A stretch of DNA of 64,000 nucleotides from Lunularia cruciata (taxonomy: Eukaryota > Streptophyta > Marchantiopsida > Lunulariales > Lunulariaceae). The notes beneath the pieces were generated by a model. That model saw only the letters and a list, made by a program, of their open reading frames with translations. It was not told where the DNA came from and did no database searches. Position 1 is the stretch's first letter. Every line of letters starts with the position of its first letter. The DNA lies in the NCBI GenBank assembly GCA_948567375.1, contig OX419759.1:43129493-43193492 (forward strand). The letters are read 5' to 3'. Positions 1 to 8,026 of this stretch are shown one piece after another. A program made the translations under genes and the position numbers.

Positions 1-238
1 GAAATAATTGATGGAGTTGTGATTAAGGAGTGTGAATTTGTGACAAGACTGTGAGTCAATGCTTATTACTCTCTGTTACTCTCTGGGTGTGGTTTCTACC
101 TGAGAGACTAAAGAAGAACTCAAGAAGAACTGAAATTGTTACTTTGCTTTGTATTTGGACATTTCTAACTCGTATCTCTGCGGGAACGAACTTTACTTAC
201 CTGATTACCGCAAAAGTGATATTTGTCGGGTTGTCACA
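1..238 (-). mobile_element. Partial LTR of element type B (copy B-prime), inverted
   Basis: Read on the minus strand this begins TGTGACAACCCG at 238 and closely matches the + strand sequence starting at 1362, including the segments around TATCACTTTTGCGGTAAT and the CTCTGCGGGAAC box. It is therefore a second copy of the B terminal sequence in opposite orientation, cut by the window edge. It abuts the integrase fragment of copy A at 239. The expected 5-bp duplication would be AAGAG, but the partner site lies outside the window. Confidence 0.7.
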
Positions 239-240
239 AA

Positions 241-1074
241 GAGTTTCAGGTCTTGTGTGACAAGGCTTTGATTGATCATCGTACTACATCCCAAGATCAC
301 CTTGAGACAGATGGCTTAGTAGAGAAAGTGGTTCAAACGGTGAAGAGAAGATTGCAAAAGTATGGTTTGCAGAGAGGCCACTTGGGATATTGGGATCTCC
401 AATTACCTTGGTTGGCCATGGGCTATCGGTTCAGCCGGCAAGCCTCCTTAGCATCCTTCTCTCCATACTTTCTACTCTATGGACAAGATCCAGATTTACC
501 TGCAGCCATTCGTCAAGATGCTATTGTAGTTTTGGACTTGGATGACCCAGATGTATGGATGAGCGCATGTTCTCAACAAGCAGAGATCTTTTGGAGAGTG
601 ATGCCAATGGCCTTTGAGAACTTGGCAATTGCTCACCATAGAGATACTTTACGCTGTGCTACCATTTGAGGAGGAGGTTATAGACCCTTGATCCGTCAAT
701 TTCATCCATGCGACTATGTATATCTACAACAGACAACACCGACGACACTTGATGTTTCAACGGGTTGCACTATCTTGAGAGTGCATGAGGTTTTGCCATT
801 TGGAGTCTTTGTGTTTGAAAGACGTGATGGTGTTGTTTGGAAGGATCATGTGCGCAATTGTGCACCATGACACCTCCTAAACATTGATGGTACTATGGAC
901 CCAAGCTTGGCACTTGTACATGCAGGCTTGAGGTGTATGTTATGTGGCTCTTCTGGTAGAGCTGCTACTATGTTAGTGTGTGATAGTTGTTTGAGAGGAT
1001 GGCATATGGCATGTATGACTCCTTCCCTCACGGTGGTTCCTCAAGGACAATGGTTATGTCCTAGATGTACTTGA
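241..1074 (+). pseudogene. Decayed gypsy integrase C-terminus plus PHD finger (copy A)
   Basis: Translation from about 241 gives the integrase end, with the segment FSPYFLLYGQDPDLP intact, then the C-terminal part and a PHD finger ending QGQWLCPRCT near 1073. The PHD Cys/His ligands (CMLC, CDSC, GWHMAC, CPRC) are all present. The frame is broken by TGA at 667-669, where M has CGA (a CpG to TpG change), and by TGA at 868-870, where M has TGC. Compared with M the conserved integrase and PHD residues survive, so the PHD was part of the ancestral element. No upstream gag or pol is in the window, because the inverted copy B-prime interrupts at 238. Confidence 0.85.
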
Positions 1075-1356
1075 CCTATAGTTAGTTCATTCTTTATATG
1101 GTATAGATTACAGACATGCGACTAATGATGGGGCTCCATAGCACATGGCCTCCTGATCTTTGCCCATTATAGGGTATACCATATACTTGGAGTAGATGGC
1201 TATATGGAGTTAGAGGGACCCAACCGCCAGCTAGGGAGTGATTGTGGCACTTTAGAGTTCATGTATGACTTATGTGTGAGTTGTGCTTCTATAGTGTATG
1301 ATGTTGACATCGATGTATGTTATGTAGCAATGTATATACGCACGATAGCTATCATG

Positions 1357-1361
1357 CCATT
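1357..1361. repeat. Target-site duplication of element B, left copy (CCATT)
   Basis: CCATT lies directly before the TGTGACAACC start of B and is repeated at 13073-13077 directly after the CA end of B. Joining the two flanks restores the LTR of copy A, which matches the LTR of M (GCCATTTGTAG) across the join. Confidence 0.9.
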
Positions 1362-1729
1362 TGTGACAACCCGGCAAATATCACTTTTGCGGTAATTGGG
1401 TAAGTAAAGTTTGTTCCCGCAGAGATACTATCCAAAATTGGTCAAATACAAAGTCAAAAGTCACAATTGCAGTTCTTCTTGATTTCTTCTTTAATCTCTT
1501 AGGTAGAAACTACACCCAGAAGAGAGTAACAAGCTCACAATCTTGACAACTTGTCATGAATACACACACATAATCACATCATAGCAAATTCTGTCCAAAC
1601 AACTCTTGATTGTGATGATTCAGATTCTCCCGAAGACGGCAGTTCACTACGAAGATTGATTTTGTCTCAGAAATTGTGTTCCACTCCTCCATTGAAGGCA
1701 CAACTTCCTCGATTGAAATTGCTTCACAT
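1362..1729 (+). mobile_element. Element B, left segment (long solo LTR or non-coding LTR element)
   Basis: It starts TGTGACAACCCGG, a typical LTR-type end, right after the CCATT duplication. It is split by M at 1730 and continues at 11589-13072, giving about 1.85 kb in total with TG...CA ends. A second, inverted copy of the same terminal sequence is at 1-238. No protein domain is recognisable in this segment. It is most simply a solo LTR of a large element. Confidence 0.8.
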
Positions 1730-1836
1730 TGTCGTGCGTATATACATCGCTACACAACATACATCGCTGTCAACATCATACACTATAAAAGCACAACTCA
1801 CACATAAGTCATACATAGACTCTAAAGTGCCACAAT
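1730..1836 (-). repeat. Terminal block, outer copy (3' end of M)
   Basis: About 107 bp, nearly identical to 2285-2393. Related copies are at about 1234-1349 and 13516-13632 (copy A) and about 18610-18699 (copy C). In M it forms the very end of the insertion (TGTCGTGCG on the + strand) next to ACAT. It is absent from the right-hand LTR of M. Confidence 0.85.
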
Positions 1837-2284
1837 AATCAGATTGCTTAACACTTTCAACTCAATTCAACTCAGATCAGTACTTGATCTGTCACTCTAT
1901 AAACTGCCAACAACTGGGCACTGATTACAGTCAAGCCACACCCACTCAAGCATAGAGAATCCAGGTGACGCTCACCGGCCTCTGTCCACCATAGCCAGGA
2001 ACTCGAAGGCTCAACATCAGAGAAGTGAGCTCTCTGGAGCTCACTTCAAAACTATACCCCCTGGACTCAAGCTAGCCCTGAAACCCTAACGGTCCCGCTG
2101 ACGGCACACTCGATGGTGCAAACGGTGCAAAGTGACGGTGGGCCCCACCGTGAAGTCAGTACCCCGAACACAAAATCTAACCGTCGGAAAGTAGTCCCTG
2201 AGAAACAGCTAGAATAACTCTAACTACCATCATTGGAACTCCAGTGTCCGAGCATCTAGATGCGGAACTACAAATGGCGTGACA
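1837..2284 (-). repeat. 3' LTR core of M
   Basis: About 448 bp, matching 11138-11588 with about ten differences by eye, all of them transitions. On the minus strand it begins TGTCACGCCATTTG. Unlike the right-hand copy it has the extra block on each side. Confidence 0.9.
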
Positions 2285-2393
2285 GCTATCGTGCGTATAT
2301 ACATCGCTACACAACATACATCGCTGTCAACATCATACACTATAAAAGCACAACTCACACATAAGTCATACATAGACTCTAAAGTGCCACAAT
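2285..2393 (-). repeat. Terminal block, inner copy (before the 3' LTR core of M)
   Basis: About 109 bp, the same sequence as 1730-1836. On the minus strand it starts right after the G-rich tract with TTGTGGCACTTTAG and runs into the LTR core. The same position is occupied in copies A and C. Confidence 0.85.
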
Positions 2394-2404
2394 CGCCCCC
2401 CTAG
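2394..2404 (-). promoter_or_regulatory. Candidate polypurine tract of M
   Basis: On the minus strand the sequence AGCTAGGGGGGCG ends directly before TTGTGGCAC. A purine run at the internal/3' LTR border is where plus-strand priming is expected in LTR elements. Its position before the block rather than before the TGTCACGCC core suggests that the block may belong to the LTR. Confidence 0.5.
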
Positions 2405-2560
2405 CTGGCGGTTAGGTCCCTCTAACTCCAGATAGCCATCTACTCTAAGTATATGGTATACCCTCTAATGGGCAAAGATCAAGAGGCCGGGTGCTATGGA
2501 GCCCCATCGTTAGTCGCCTGTCTGCAATCTATACCATATAAAGAATGAACTAGCTATAAG

Positions 2561-3148
2561 TCAAGTACATCTAGGACATAACCACTGTCCCTGAGGAACC
2601 ACCGTGAGGGGAGGAGTCATACATGCCATATGCCATCCTCTCGAACAGCTATCACACACTAACATAGTAGCAGCTCCACCAGAAGAGCCACATAACATAC
2701 ACCTCAAGCCTGCACGTACAAGTGCCAAGCTTGGGTCCATAGTACCATCAATGTTTGGGAGGTGGCATGGCGCACAATTGCGCACATGATCCTTCCAAAC
2801 AACACCATCACGTCCTTCTAACACAAGGACTCCAGATGGCAAAACCTCGCGCACTCTCAAGATAGTGCGGCCTGTAGAAACATCAAGTGTCGTCGGTGCT
2901 GTCTGCTGTAGATATACATAGTCGCCTAGATGAAATCGACGAATCAAGGGTCTATAACCTCCTCCTCGAATGGTAGCATAGCGTAAAGTATCTCTATGCT
3001 GAGCAATCGCCAAGTTCTCAAAGGCCATCGGCATCACTCTCCGAAAGATCTCTGCCCGCTGAGAACATGCGCTCATCCATACATCGGGGTCATCCAAGTC
3101 CAAAACTATAGTAGCATCTCGACAAATGGCTGCAGGTAAATCTGGATC
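2561..3148 (-). CDS. M polyprotein part 5: integrase C-terminus and PHD finger
   Basis: The reading frame continues from the integrase past the TGA at 3149-3151 and ends at TGA 2561-2563. The first part (DPDLPAAICRDATIVLDLDD and onward) is the tail of the gypsy integrase with a GDYVYL-type segment. The last 46 residues form a C4HC3 PHD finger (about 2701-2564): CMLC, then CDSC about 11 residues later, GWHMAC, and CPRC near the end. All eight metal ligands are present, as is the Trp two residues before the third cysteine pair. PHD fingers read histone H3 tails. In chromovirus integrases this position holds a chromodomain, so a role in choosing the integration site is a reasonable inference. 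Copies A and C share the region. Confidence 0.9.
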   Translation of the reverse strand, partial: DPDLPAAICRDATIVLDLDDPDVWMSACSQRAEIFRRVMPMAFENLAIAQHRDTLRYATIRGGGYRPLIRRFHLGDYVYLQQTAPTTLDVSTGRTILRVREVLPSGVLVLEGRDGVVWKDHVRNCAPCHLPNIDGTMDPSLALVRAGLRCMLCGSSGGAATMLVCDSCSRGWHMACMTPPLTVVPQGQWLCPRCT

Positions 3149-4753
3149 TCATCCATAGAGTAGGAAGTATGGAGAGAAGGATGCTAAGGAGGCTTGCCGG
3201 CTGAACCGATAGCCCATGGCCAACCAAGGTAACTGGAGATCCCAATCTCCCAAGTGGCCTCTCTGCAAACCATACTTTCGCAATCCTCTCTTCACCGTCT
3301 GAACCACTCTCTCTGCTAAGCCATCTGCCTCAGGGTGATCTCGGGATGTAGTACGATGATCAATCAAAGCCTTGTCACACAAGACCTGAAACTCTCCCAA
3401 GAACTCTGTACCCTGATCAGTCAAAACCTCAGCTGGTGCACCAAAATGACTAAGAACTCGATCCAGGAACGAGTAAGCTGTCCCTTCACTAGACTTGTCA
3501 GGAAGTGCCACCAACTCAATCCACTTGGAGAAGTGCTCCACCATCACCAAAACATACCGATGATGTCTCACAGTCAGCGGTAAAGGTCCGGCAAAGTCCA
3601 AACTCCAACGGTAACCCAATCCCATGATAGGTAATGGGTGTAACTGTGGCGTAGGAGCATTGAATGATGCCCTAACTCGGTCACAAACCATACATCTGGC
3701 AACAAACTGCTGTACCTCGGTCTGCATACCACGCCACCAATAATGACTCTGAAGTAAGCTATATGTACGCTCTACTCCAAAATGTCCTAGCTCCTCATGA
3801 GCATGACGGACCAACTGTGGTCTCTGTGATGGAAGTGGTACTACTCGCACTCTACCATCCTCCCATACACGCAAAAGGTGTCTACCCTCCAATCTGAACC
3901 GTCTGGCTCGCTGAAGAACACGGTCTCTCTCCTTGGCCCCAACTGTGCCACCCACAACACCAGTGCAAAGATAGTCCATCACTAAGACATCATCATGAAT
4001 GTCTCGCTGAACTGTACCAATATCTTCACTCTCTGGATTTGTGACCTCAATAACTCCTCCTGTATGCGCTGAGAGAGATACCACCAATGTCTCTGCAAAT
4101 ATACACAGAAAGGCTAATGCATGCCAACCTGGCACCATCTCCTCATCTGTCTCACCATGCCAACGTGCTCCGGTCTGATCCTGCTGGCTGGGACATGGGT
4201 TTCTACTCAACCCATCTGCATCACGGTTCACCACTCCAGGTCTGTGAACAACCGTGAAATCATACTCCTGTAAAATCAGAGCCCATCGTGCAAGCTTCCT
4301 TGAAAGCTTGTCGGACTCCATCAACCACTTCAGCGGCTGATGATCAGTGATGAGAGTGAAGGGGTTACCAAATAGGTAACATTGGAAATGTGCTACTGCC
4401 CAAACTGCTGCCAAGCACTCTCCCTCATATGAACTATACTTCGCCTCCGCTGAATTGTTGGAGCGACTAGCATAGGCCACCACAAACTCCTTCTCCTCAT
4501 CATCATGTTGGGTGAGCACCGCTCCAAGCCCCAACATACTCCAATCAGTGTGAACCTGAAATGGTTGTCCCCTGATCGGTCTCCTCAAAATAGGAGCAGA
4601 TGTCAACCTCTCCTTGAGCTCTACAAAAGCTCTCTCCTGCTCATCTCCCCAACACCACTCATGTGTAAGCTTGGTCAGCTTTGTCAAGGCCTTGGCAATG
4701 GCACTAAATCCTCTAACATAGCGGTGATAGAAGTTCGCCAACCCAAGGAATGC
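3149..4753 (-). CDS. M polyprotein part 4: RNase H and integrase
   Basis: This continues in frame after TGA 4754-4756 with AFLGLANFYHRYV, the standard junction between RT thumb and RNase H, so the first codons are not a true start. RNase H is marked by FQVHTDWS, YEGEC and LITDHQPLKWL (acidic residues D, E, D). The integrase has an HHCC zinc site (HAHEELGH, then CMVC) and a DDE core: SLDFAGP, LTDQGTEF and GLAERVVQ, with about 35 residues between the second D and the E. It ends at the TGA at 3149-3151 after FSPYFLLYG. In copy A that position reads CAA (Gln) and the frame is open, so the stop is a mutation of this copy. The catalytic residues are intact. Confidence 0.93.
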   Translation of the reverse strand, partial: AFLGLANFYHRYVRGFSAIAKALTKLTKLTHEWCWGDEQERAFVELKERLTSAPILRRPIRGQPFQVHTDWSMLGLGAVLTQHDDEEKEFVVAYASRSNNSAEAKYSSYEGECLAAVWAVAHFQCYLFGNPFTLITDHQPLKWLMESDKLSRKLARWALILQEYDFTVVHRPGVVNRDADGLSRNPCPSQQDQTGARWHGETDEEMVPGWHALAFLCIFAETLVVSLSAHTGGVIEVTNPESEDIGTVQRDIHDDVLVMDYLCTGVVGGTVGAKERDRVLQRARRFRLEGRHLLRVWEDGRVRVVPLPSQRPQLVRHAHEELGHFGVERTYSLLQSHYWWRGMQTEVQQFVARCMVCDRVRASFNAPTPQLHPLPIMGLGYRWSLDFAGPLPLTVRHHRYVLVMVEHFSKWIELVALPDKSSEGTAYSFLDRVLSHFGAPAEVLTDQGTEFLGEFQVLCDKALIDHRTTSRDHPEADGLAERVVQTVKRGLRKYGLQRGHLGDWDLQLPWLAMGYRFSRQASLASFSPYFLLYG

Positions 4754-5674
4754 TCACACTCTGCTCACATCCGTAGGCCGAGGAATACGTGCAATAGCCT
4801 CCACCTTGGTCTGCTGAACACCAAGTCCTCCGGGGTAGATAGTGTGACCCAAATACTCAACCTGCTCATGGAAGAACCTACACTTCCCAGGATGTAATTT
4901 GAGTCCATGAGATCTCAACCTCTCAAACACCTCCAACAACTGTCTCTCATGCTCCTCCACAGTAGTGCTATACACCAAAATGTCATCAATATAGCACCGA
5001 GCAAAACCCAATCCAGCTAGGATCCTATCCATGACCCTCTGGAACTCAGCAGGAGCATTCTTCAACCCAAATGGTAAGAATCTCCACTGATATAACACAT
5101 CCTTGCCGTGAGGATCAATAGCCCAAAATGCTATCTTGGACTTATCTTCCTCCCTGATCGGCAACTGATGATATCCCGCTCGAAGATCCAAAGTACTGAA
5201 GACCTTTGCATGCCCAATCGCATCAAAAATCTCCTCCGGTATAGGCATGGCATACCGATCAGCCCTGGTCTGTCGGTTGATAGGACGGTAATCTCCACAC
5301 ATCCGCCTATCTGTATAGTTGCCATGCATATCCTTCTTGGCTGGCATCACTGTCGCTGATGCATACTCTCCATGTGAAATCTCCACCAATACAGCCTCAA
5401 AAAGGTCACTACTCCGGCTCTGAATCAATGTCCTCTCCATATCACTATATTGATAAGGACGTCGGAAAACAGGTGTGTCACTAGTCAGCTCAATCCGTAT
5501 ACCAGGTCCTTTCAGAGCACCCAAATCCTTCATACTGAAGGCAAAACAACTCGTGTGACTCCTCAAGAACCTCCAAACCCTCCGTCTTTCCTCTCCAGTA
5601 AGCTTGGGTCCAAGATCTGGCTCCCAAGTATCCTCTGTAACTGTAGTAGGAGTGGAAGACGTACTGACTGGCTG
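4754..5674 (-). CDS. M polyprotein part 3: reverse transcriptase
   Basis: It directly follows the TAG at 5675-5677 in the same frame; no ATG is needed if the stop is read through. The RT palm is complete, with STLDLRAGYHQ (first catalytic Asp), FLPFGLKNAP, and the YIDD box in CYIDDILVYS near 4984, followed by YLGHTIYPGG. The Ty3/gypsy type is clear from the order RT, RNase H, integrase and from the RLRSHGLKLHPGKCRF-like segment. The part ends at TGA 4754-4756 within RV-stop-AFLGLANFY, where gypsy elements usually have a basic or polar residue. A change from CGA (Arg) by C-to-T is the simplest explanation. Confidence 0.93.
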   Translation of the reverse strand, partial: QPVSTSSTPTTVTEDTWEPDLGPKLTGEERRRVWRFLRSHTSCFAFSMKDLGALKGPGIRIELTSDTPVFRRPYQYSDMERTLIQSRSSDLFEAVLVEISHGEYASATVMPAKKDMHGNYTDRRMCGDYRPINRQTRADRYAMPIPEEIFDAIGHAKVFSTLDLRAGYHQLPIREEDKSKIAFWAIDPHGKDVLYQWRFLPFGLKNAPAEFQRVMDRILAGLGFARCYIDDILVYSTTVEEHERQLLEVFERLRSHGLKLHPGKCRFFHEQVEYLGHTIYPGGLGVQQTKVEAIARIPRPTDVSRV

Positions 5675-8020
5675 CTATACTGGGCCCTTGGGAGCAATGG
5701 TGTCATGCTCCTGACCACTAGAGGTCCCAACCTTTGTGTGAAAAACTCCCTCCACTCTGGCTGCAAGCTCCATACGTCCTCTGGCTGCATCCCATGTGGA
5801 CCAAGGGTGTAATCCAAGTAGCCCACGCTCACCTGGATGGACTCCAAGTAGACTACTCTCCCTAGTAGCTACTGGATGTGTCCCAAGAATACCATGTCCA
5901 CTCGGTCCATCGCCCCCAGCATGTGCCTGAATCGTCTCGATAGGCACAGGGCTCACAAGTGTCCGAGTGGTGATGCCTATCAAGCGCATCCTACGCTGCT
6001 CTGCCAAACCAAGGCTCACAATCCAGGTCAAACAGTTCAGGTCCATAGCCTGACCTAACACCTGACGCCTAGATGCCTCTGACATTGCTGGAACAGCGGT
6101 AATACCGGTGCAAAAACCCATCGCCCGCTCTCTCTCATCAGCATTGGGCTCCACCAACTGCTGTAACTGTGAGTCCCAAACAAGTCCAGGTCCTCCCTCT
6201 CGAAAAGCATGAGAGCCTGGGAAACTCATGAGTGTGGGAAATGCAGCTCTAGGCTGTCCAACTAGGTTCACCACTGCCATAGGTGACCTATCAGCCACTA
6301 CCACTGTTTGAGACTGACGTCCAACATCCAAGATATCATCAACAAGAATGTGGTCTAGTCGCTGAATCCCATCATAACTACGCTGTAGAACCTCTCTGGG
6401 TAAAAGGTTCGTCCACCAAAGACGAAGACGATGAGCCCGTGATCCCACTCTGGCTGCATCTAACAATACAGCAGGTCCCATCCAAGAATGGACCTGATGT
6501 GTACTCACCACCACTCTAGTGCGAGAATCACCCATCAATGGAACGTTCTCCAAAAGGTAAGCTGGAGAAACAGACTGATGAACCTGGAGATGTCGTAGTA
6601 TCCGTAACATCTCCCAAAACACACTAGAACGAGGATCCTGAAGACCCAAACCGCGGCCCGCACGTGTATGTCCCTGACATGGCCATCCAGAAATCACCAA
6701 GTGAATAGGCCCATGTCTCTCTAGGTCATGCGCCCCCAATAAGGAAATGTCTCCTGGTAAGGCCTTCTGGTAACCTCTGACTGCTGACATTGATAATAAC
6801 TCCGGATACCGATAGGCCAAGTGTGCCACATGATGTACAGAGACTCGCCTAGCAGTCTCATCTCTCTCTACATACAAGTACCTCTGTACTCGGATACCCG
6901 CCTGTAACACCGCAGCTAGTCCGGTGCTGATCCCACCAAACAACTCTAATAGACATATCCCCTCCACTGGATATTGCCAAGCAATGAGTGTGGTATCCAG
7001 AGGTGTCAAAGCAATTGCCTCTGGAGGCTCATCCTCACACTCATCCCTTGATGGTACGAAGGCTCCACTCCAAGCCTGCTGCACCAACTGATCTGCATGC
7101 TGCTGCAATGCCTCCTCTGAACTCCACAATGGAACATCCAAGGTGGATGGAACAATCCCACTCGTACTCCATAGCCGAGTGATCTCCTTTGGTACTGGAG
7201 TATCCTCTGCATGGGCGTTCCCCTCCAACAAGTCACTAGGCCAAGTAACTGCACCGCTGAAAGCCAAAACTGATGCTGCCATGGTCCCGGACTGTAGTGA
7301 GCCAAGACTGCCACTATTGAAGCGTACTGGTAGGCGACATACCCGTCCCTCACCAGACTGCCAACCAGGTCTATAAGAGGCTGTCTCCTCCCAATAGTCA
7401 ATACAGAAACCCATAGGGTATAACACTGCTCCCCCAACTAGCACATCATATGACTCAGCTATCGTCGCAATAGCCTGAGCTCTCACCACCGAGCTATCAG
7501 TCGGATGACCAGGCTGAACTTGGACAACAAGCTCTCCACGTGTGATGTATTGTGTCGAACCACCACCAAGAGATGTCTGGATCTGAAATGGACACCTCTC
7601 CACATCGGTCTTCCATAACTCCAGACCAACAACTGCAGCCTTCCCCAACATAAGGGGCTGCGCACCAGAGTCTAACAAGACTCTCTGTGGTGTATAGACC
7701 TTCCCTGAAGGTCCCACCAAACAAAAGATCCCCCTCTGGTTATCCAATAGGACAACACCAGGTGTAAACCGCGCTCTCTCAAAGGCCGGTCTAGTTGGCA
7801 ACTCCTCCAGTCTAGCCGCTGTTGCCTGCCATAAACCACTGGTCGCTGAACGGATCCCATGCTCCTCAACCAAGTCAGATCCACTACCAACCACCTCTGC
7901 TCTAGTAGTAGGAACCGCACCATCCCTACTCTCACACAACGTGGCAGCCAACCGGAACACTGGGGCTGGGTCCACTCCCAATGTAAACATGTCACTGGCT
8001 GAAAATAAAGGATGCCGCAT
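5675..8020 (-). CDS. M polyprotein part 2: retropepsin-like protease fused to a C5-cytosine DNA methyltransferase
   Basis: 781 residues from ATG 8020 to TAG 5675-5677. Residues about 95-215 hold an aspartic protease: VLLDSGAQPL carries the D-S-G active site and YDVLVGGAVL the flap-distal segment. Residues about 354-680 form a C5-methyltransferase with motifs in canonical order: I (LELFGGISTG, AdoMet loop), II (YVERD), IV (SGWPCQGH, catalytic Cys448), VI (YLLENV, Glu491), VIII (SRAHRLRLWWTN), and IX-X (ERERAMGFCTGIT, then RRQVLGQAMDLN). The LF-GI-TGL start, the RAHRxR motif and the unpermuted order resemble DNMT3 rather than plant DRM, whose motifs are rearranged. No catalytic residue is missing. 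After the methyltransferase come three short LLGxHP-type repeats (residues about 711-740). The ORF lies in frame with gag upstream and RT downstream, each separated by one TAG. Confidence 0.95.
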   Translation of the reverse strand: MRHPLFSASDMFTLGVDPAPVFRLAATLCESRDGAVPTTRAEVVGSGSDLVEEHGIRSATSGLWQATAARLEELPTRPAFERARFTPGVVLLDNQRGIFCLVGPSGKVYTPQRVLLDSGAQPLMLGKAAVVGLELWKTDVERCPFQIQTSLGGGSTQYITRGELVVQVQPGHPTDSSVVRAQAIATIAESYDVLVGGAVLYPMGFCIDYWEETASYRPGWQSGEGRVCRLPVRFNSGSLGSLQSGTMAASVLAFSGAVTWPSDLLEGNAHAEDTPVPKEITRLWSTSGIVPSTLDVPLWSSEEALQQHADQLVQQAWSGAFVPSRDECEDEPPEAIALTPLDTTLIAWQYPVEGICLLELFGGISTGLAAVLQAGIRVQRYLYVERDETARRVSVHHVAHLAYRYPELLSMSAVRGYQKALPGDISLLGAHDLERHGPIHLVISGWPCQGHTRAGRGLGLQDPRSSVFWEMLRILRHLQVHQSVSPAYLLENVPLMGDSRTRVVVSTHQVHSWMGPAVLLDAARVGSRAHRLRLWWTNLLPREVLQRSYDGIQRLDHILVDDILDVGRQSQTVVVADRSPMAVVNLVGQPRAAFPTLMSFPGSHAFREGGPGLVWDSQLQQLVEPNADERERAMGFCTGITAVPAMSEASRRQVLGQAMDLNCLTWIVSLGLAEQRRMRLIGITTRTLVSPVPIETIQAHAGGDGPSGHGILGTHPVATRESSLLGVHPGERGLLGLHPWSTWDAARGRMELAARVEGVFHTKVGTSSGQEHDTIAPKGPV
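5981..6961 (-). other. C5-cytosine methyltransferase domain inside the M polyprotein
   Basis: This domain span corresponds to residues 354-680 of the 8020-5675 ORF. The reaction of the family is methyl transfer from S-adenosylmethionine to carbon 5 of cytosine in DNA. The catalytic Pro-Cys of motif IV, the Glu of motif VI (ENV) and the basic motif VIII are all present and uninterrupted, so this copy could be enzymatically competent if translated. No separate chromatin-reading domain is visible next to it. Confidence 0.95.
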
Positions 8021-8026
8021 AATCAG

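Larger units (their letters stand above)
239..1361 (+). mobile_element. Copy A, M-family gypsy element: 3' part (integrase end, PHD finger, start of LTR)
   Basis: This is the 3' end of a gypsy element closely related to M but on the + strand. It runs from inside the integrase core (GEFQVLCDK-like segment) through the integrase C-terminus, a PHD finger, a 3' untranslated stretch, a 116-bp block (about 1234-1349) and the first bases of an LTR core (from 1350). The LTR is interrupted at 1361 by element B and resumes at 13073 with CCATT repeated. It is older and more decayed than M and carries in-frame stops. Confidence 0.88.

Noticed and set aside
5981-6961. Methyltransferase as a plant DRM-type enzyme
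   Set aside because: DRM enzymes have circularly rearranged motifs (VI-X before I-V); here motif I comes first and X last, as in DNMT3.
6988-7995. Several 60-140 residue ORFs overlapping the protease-methyltransferase region
   Set aside because: Other-frame shadows of the 781-residue ORF with no motifs.
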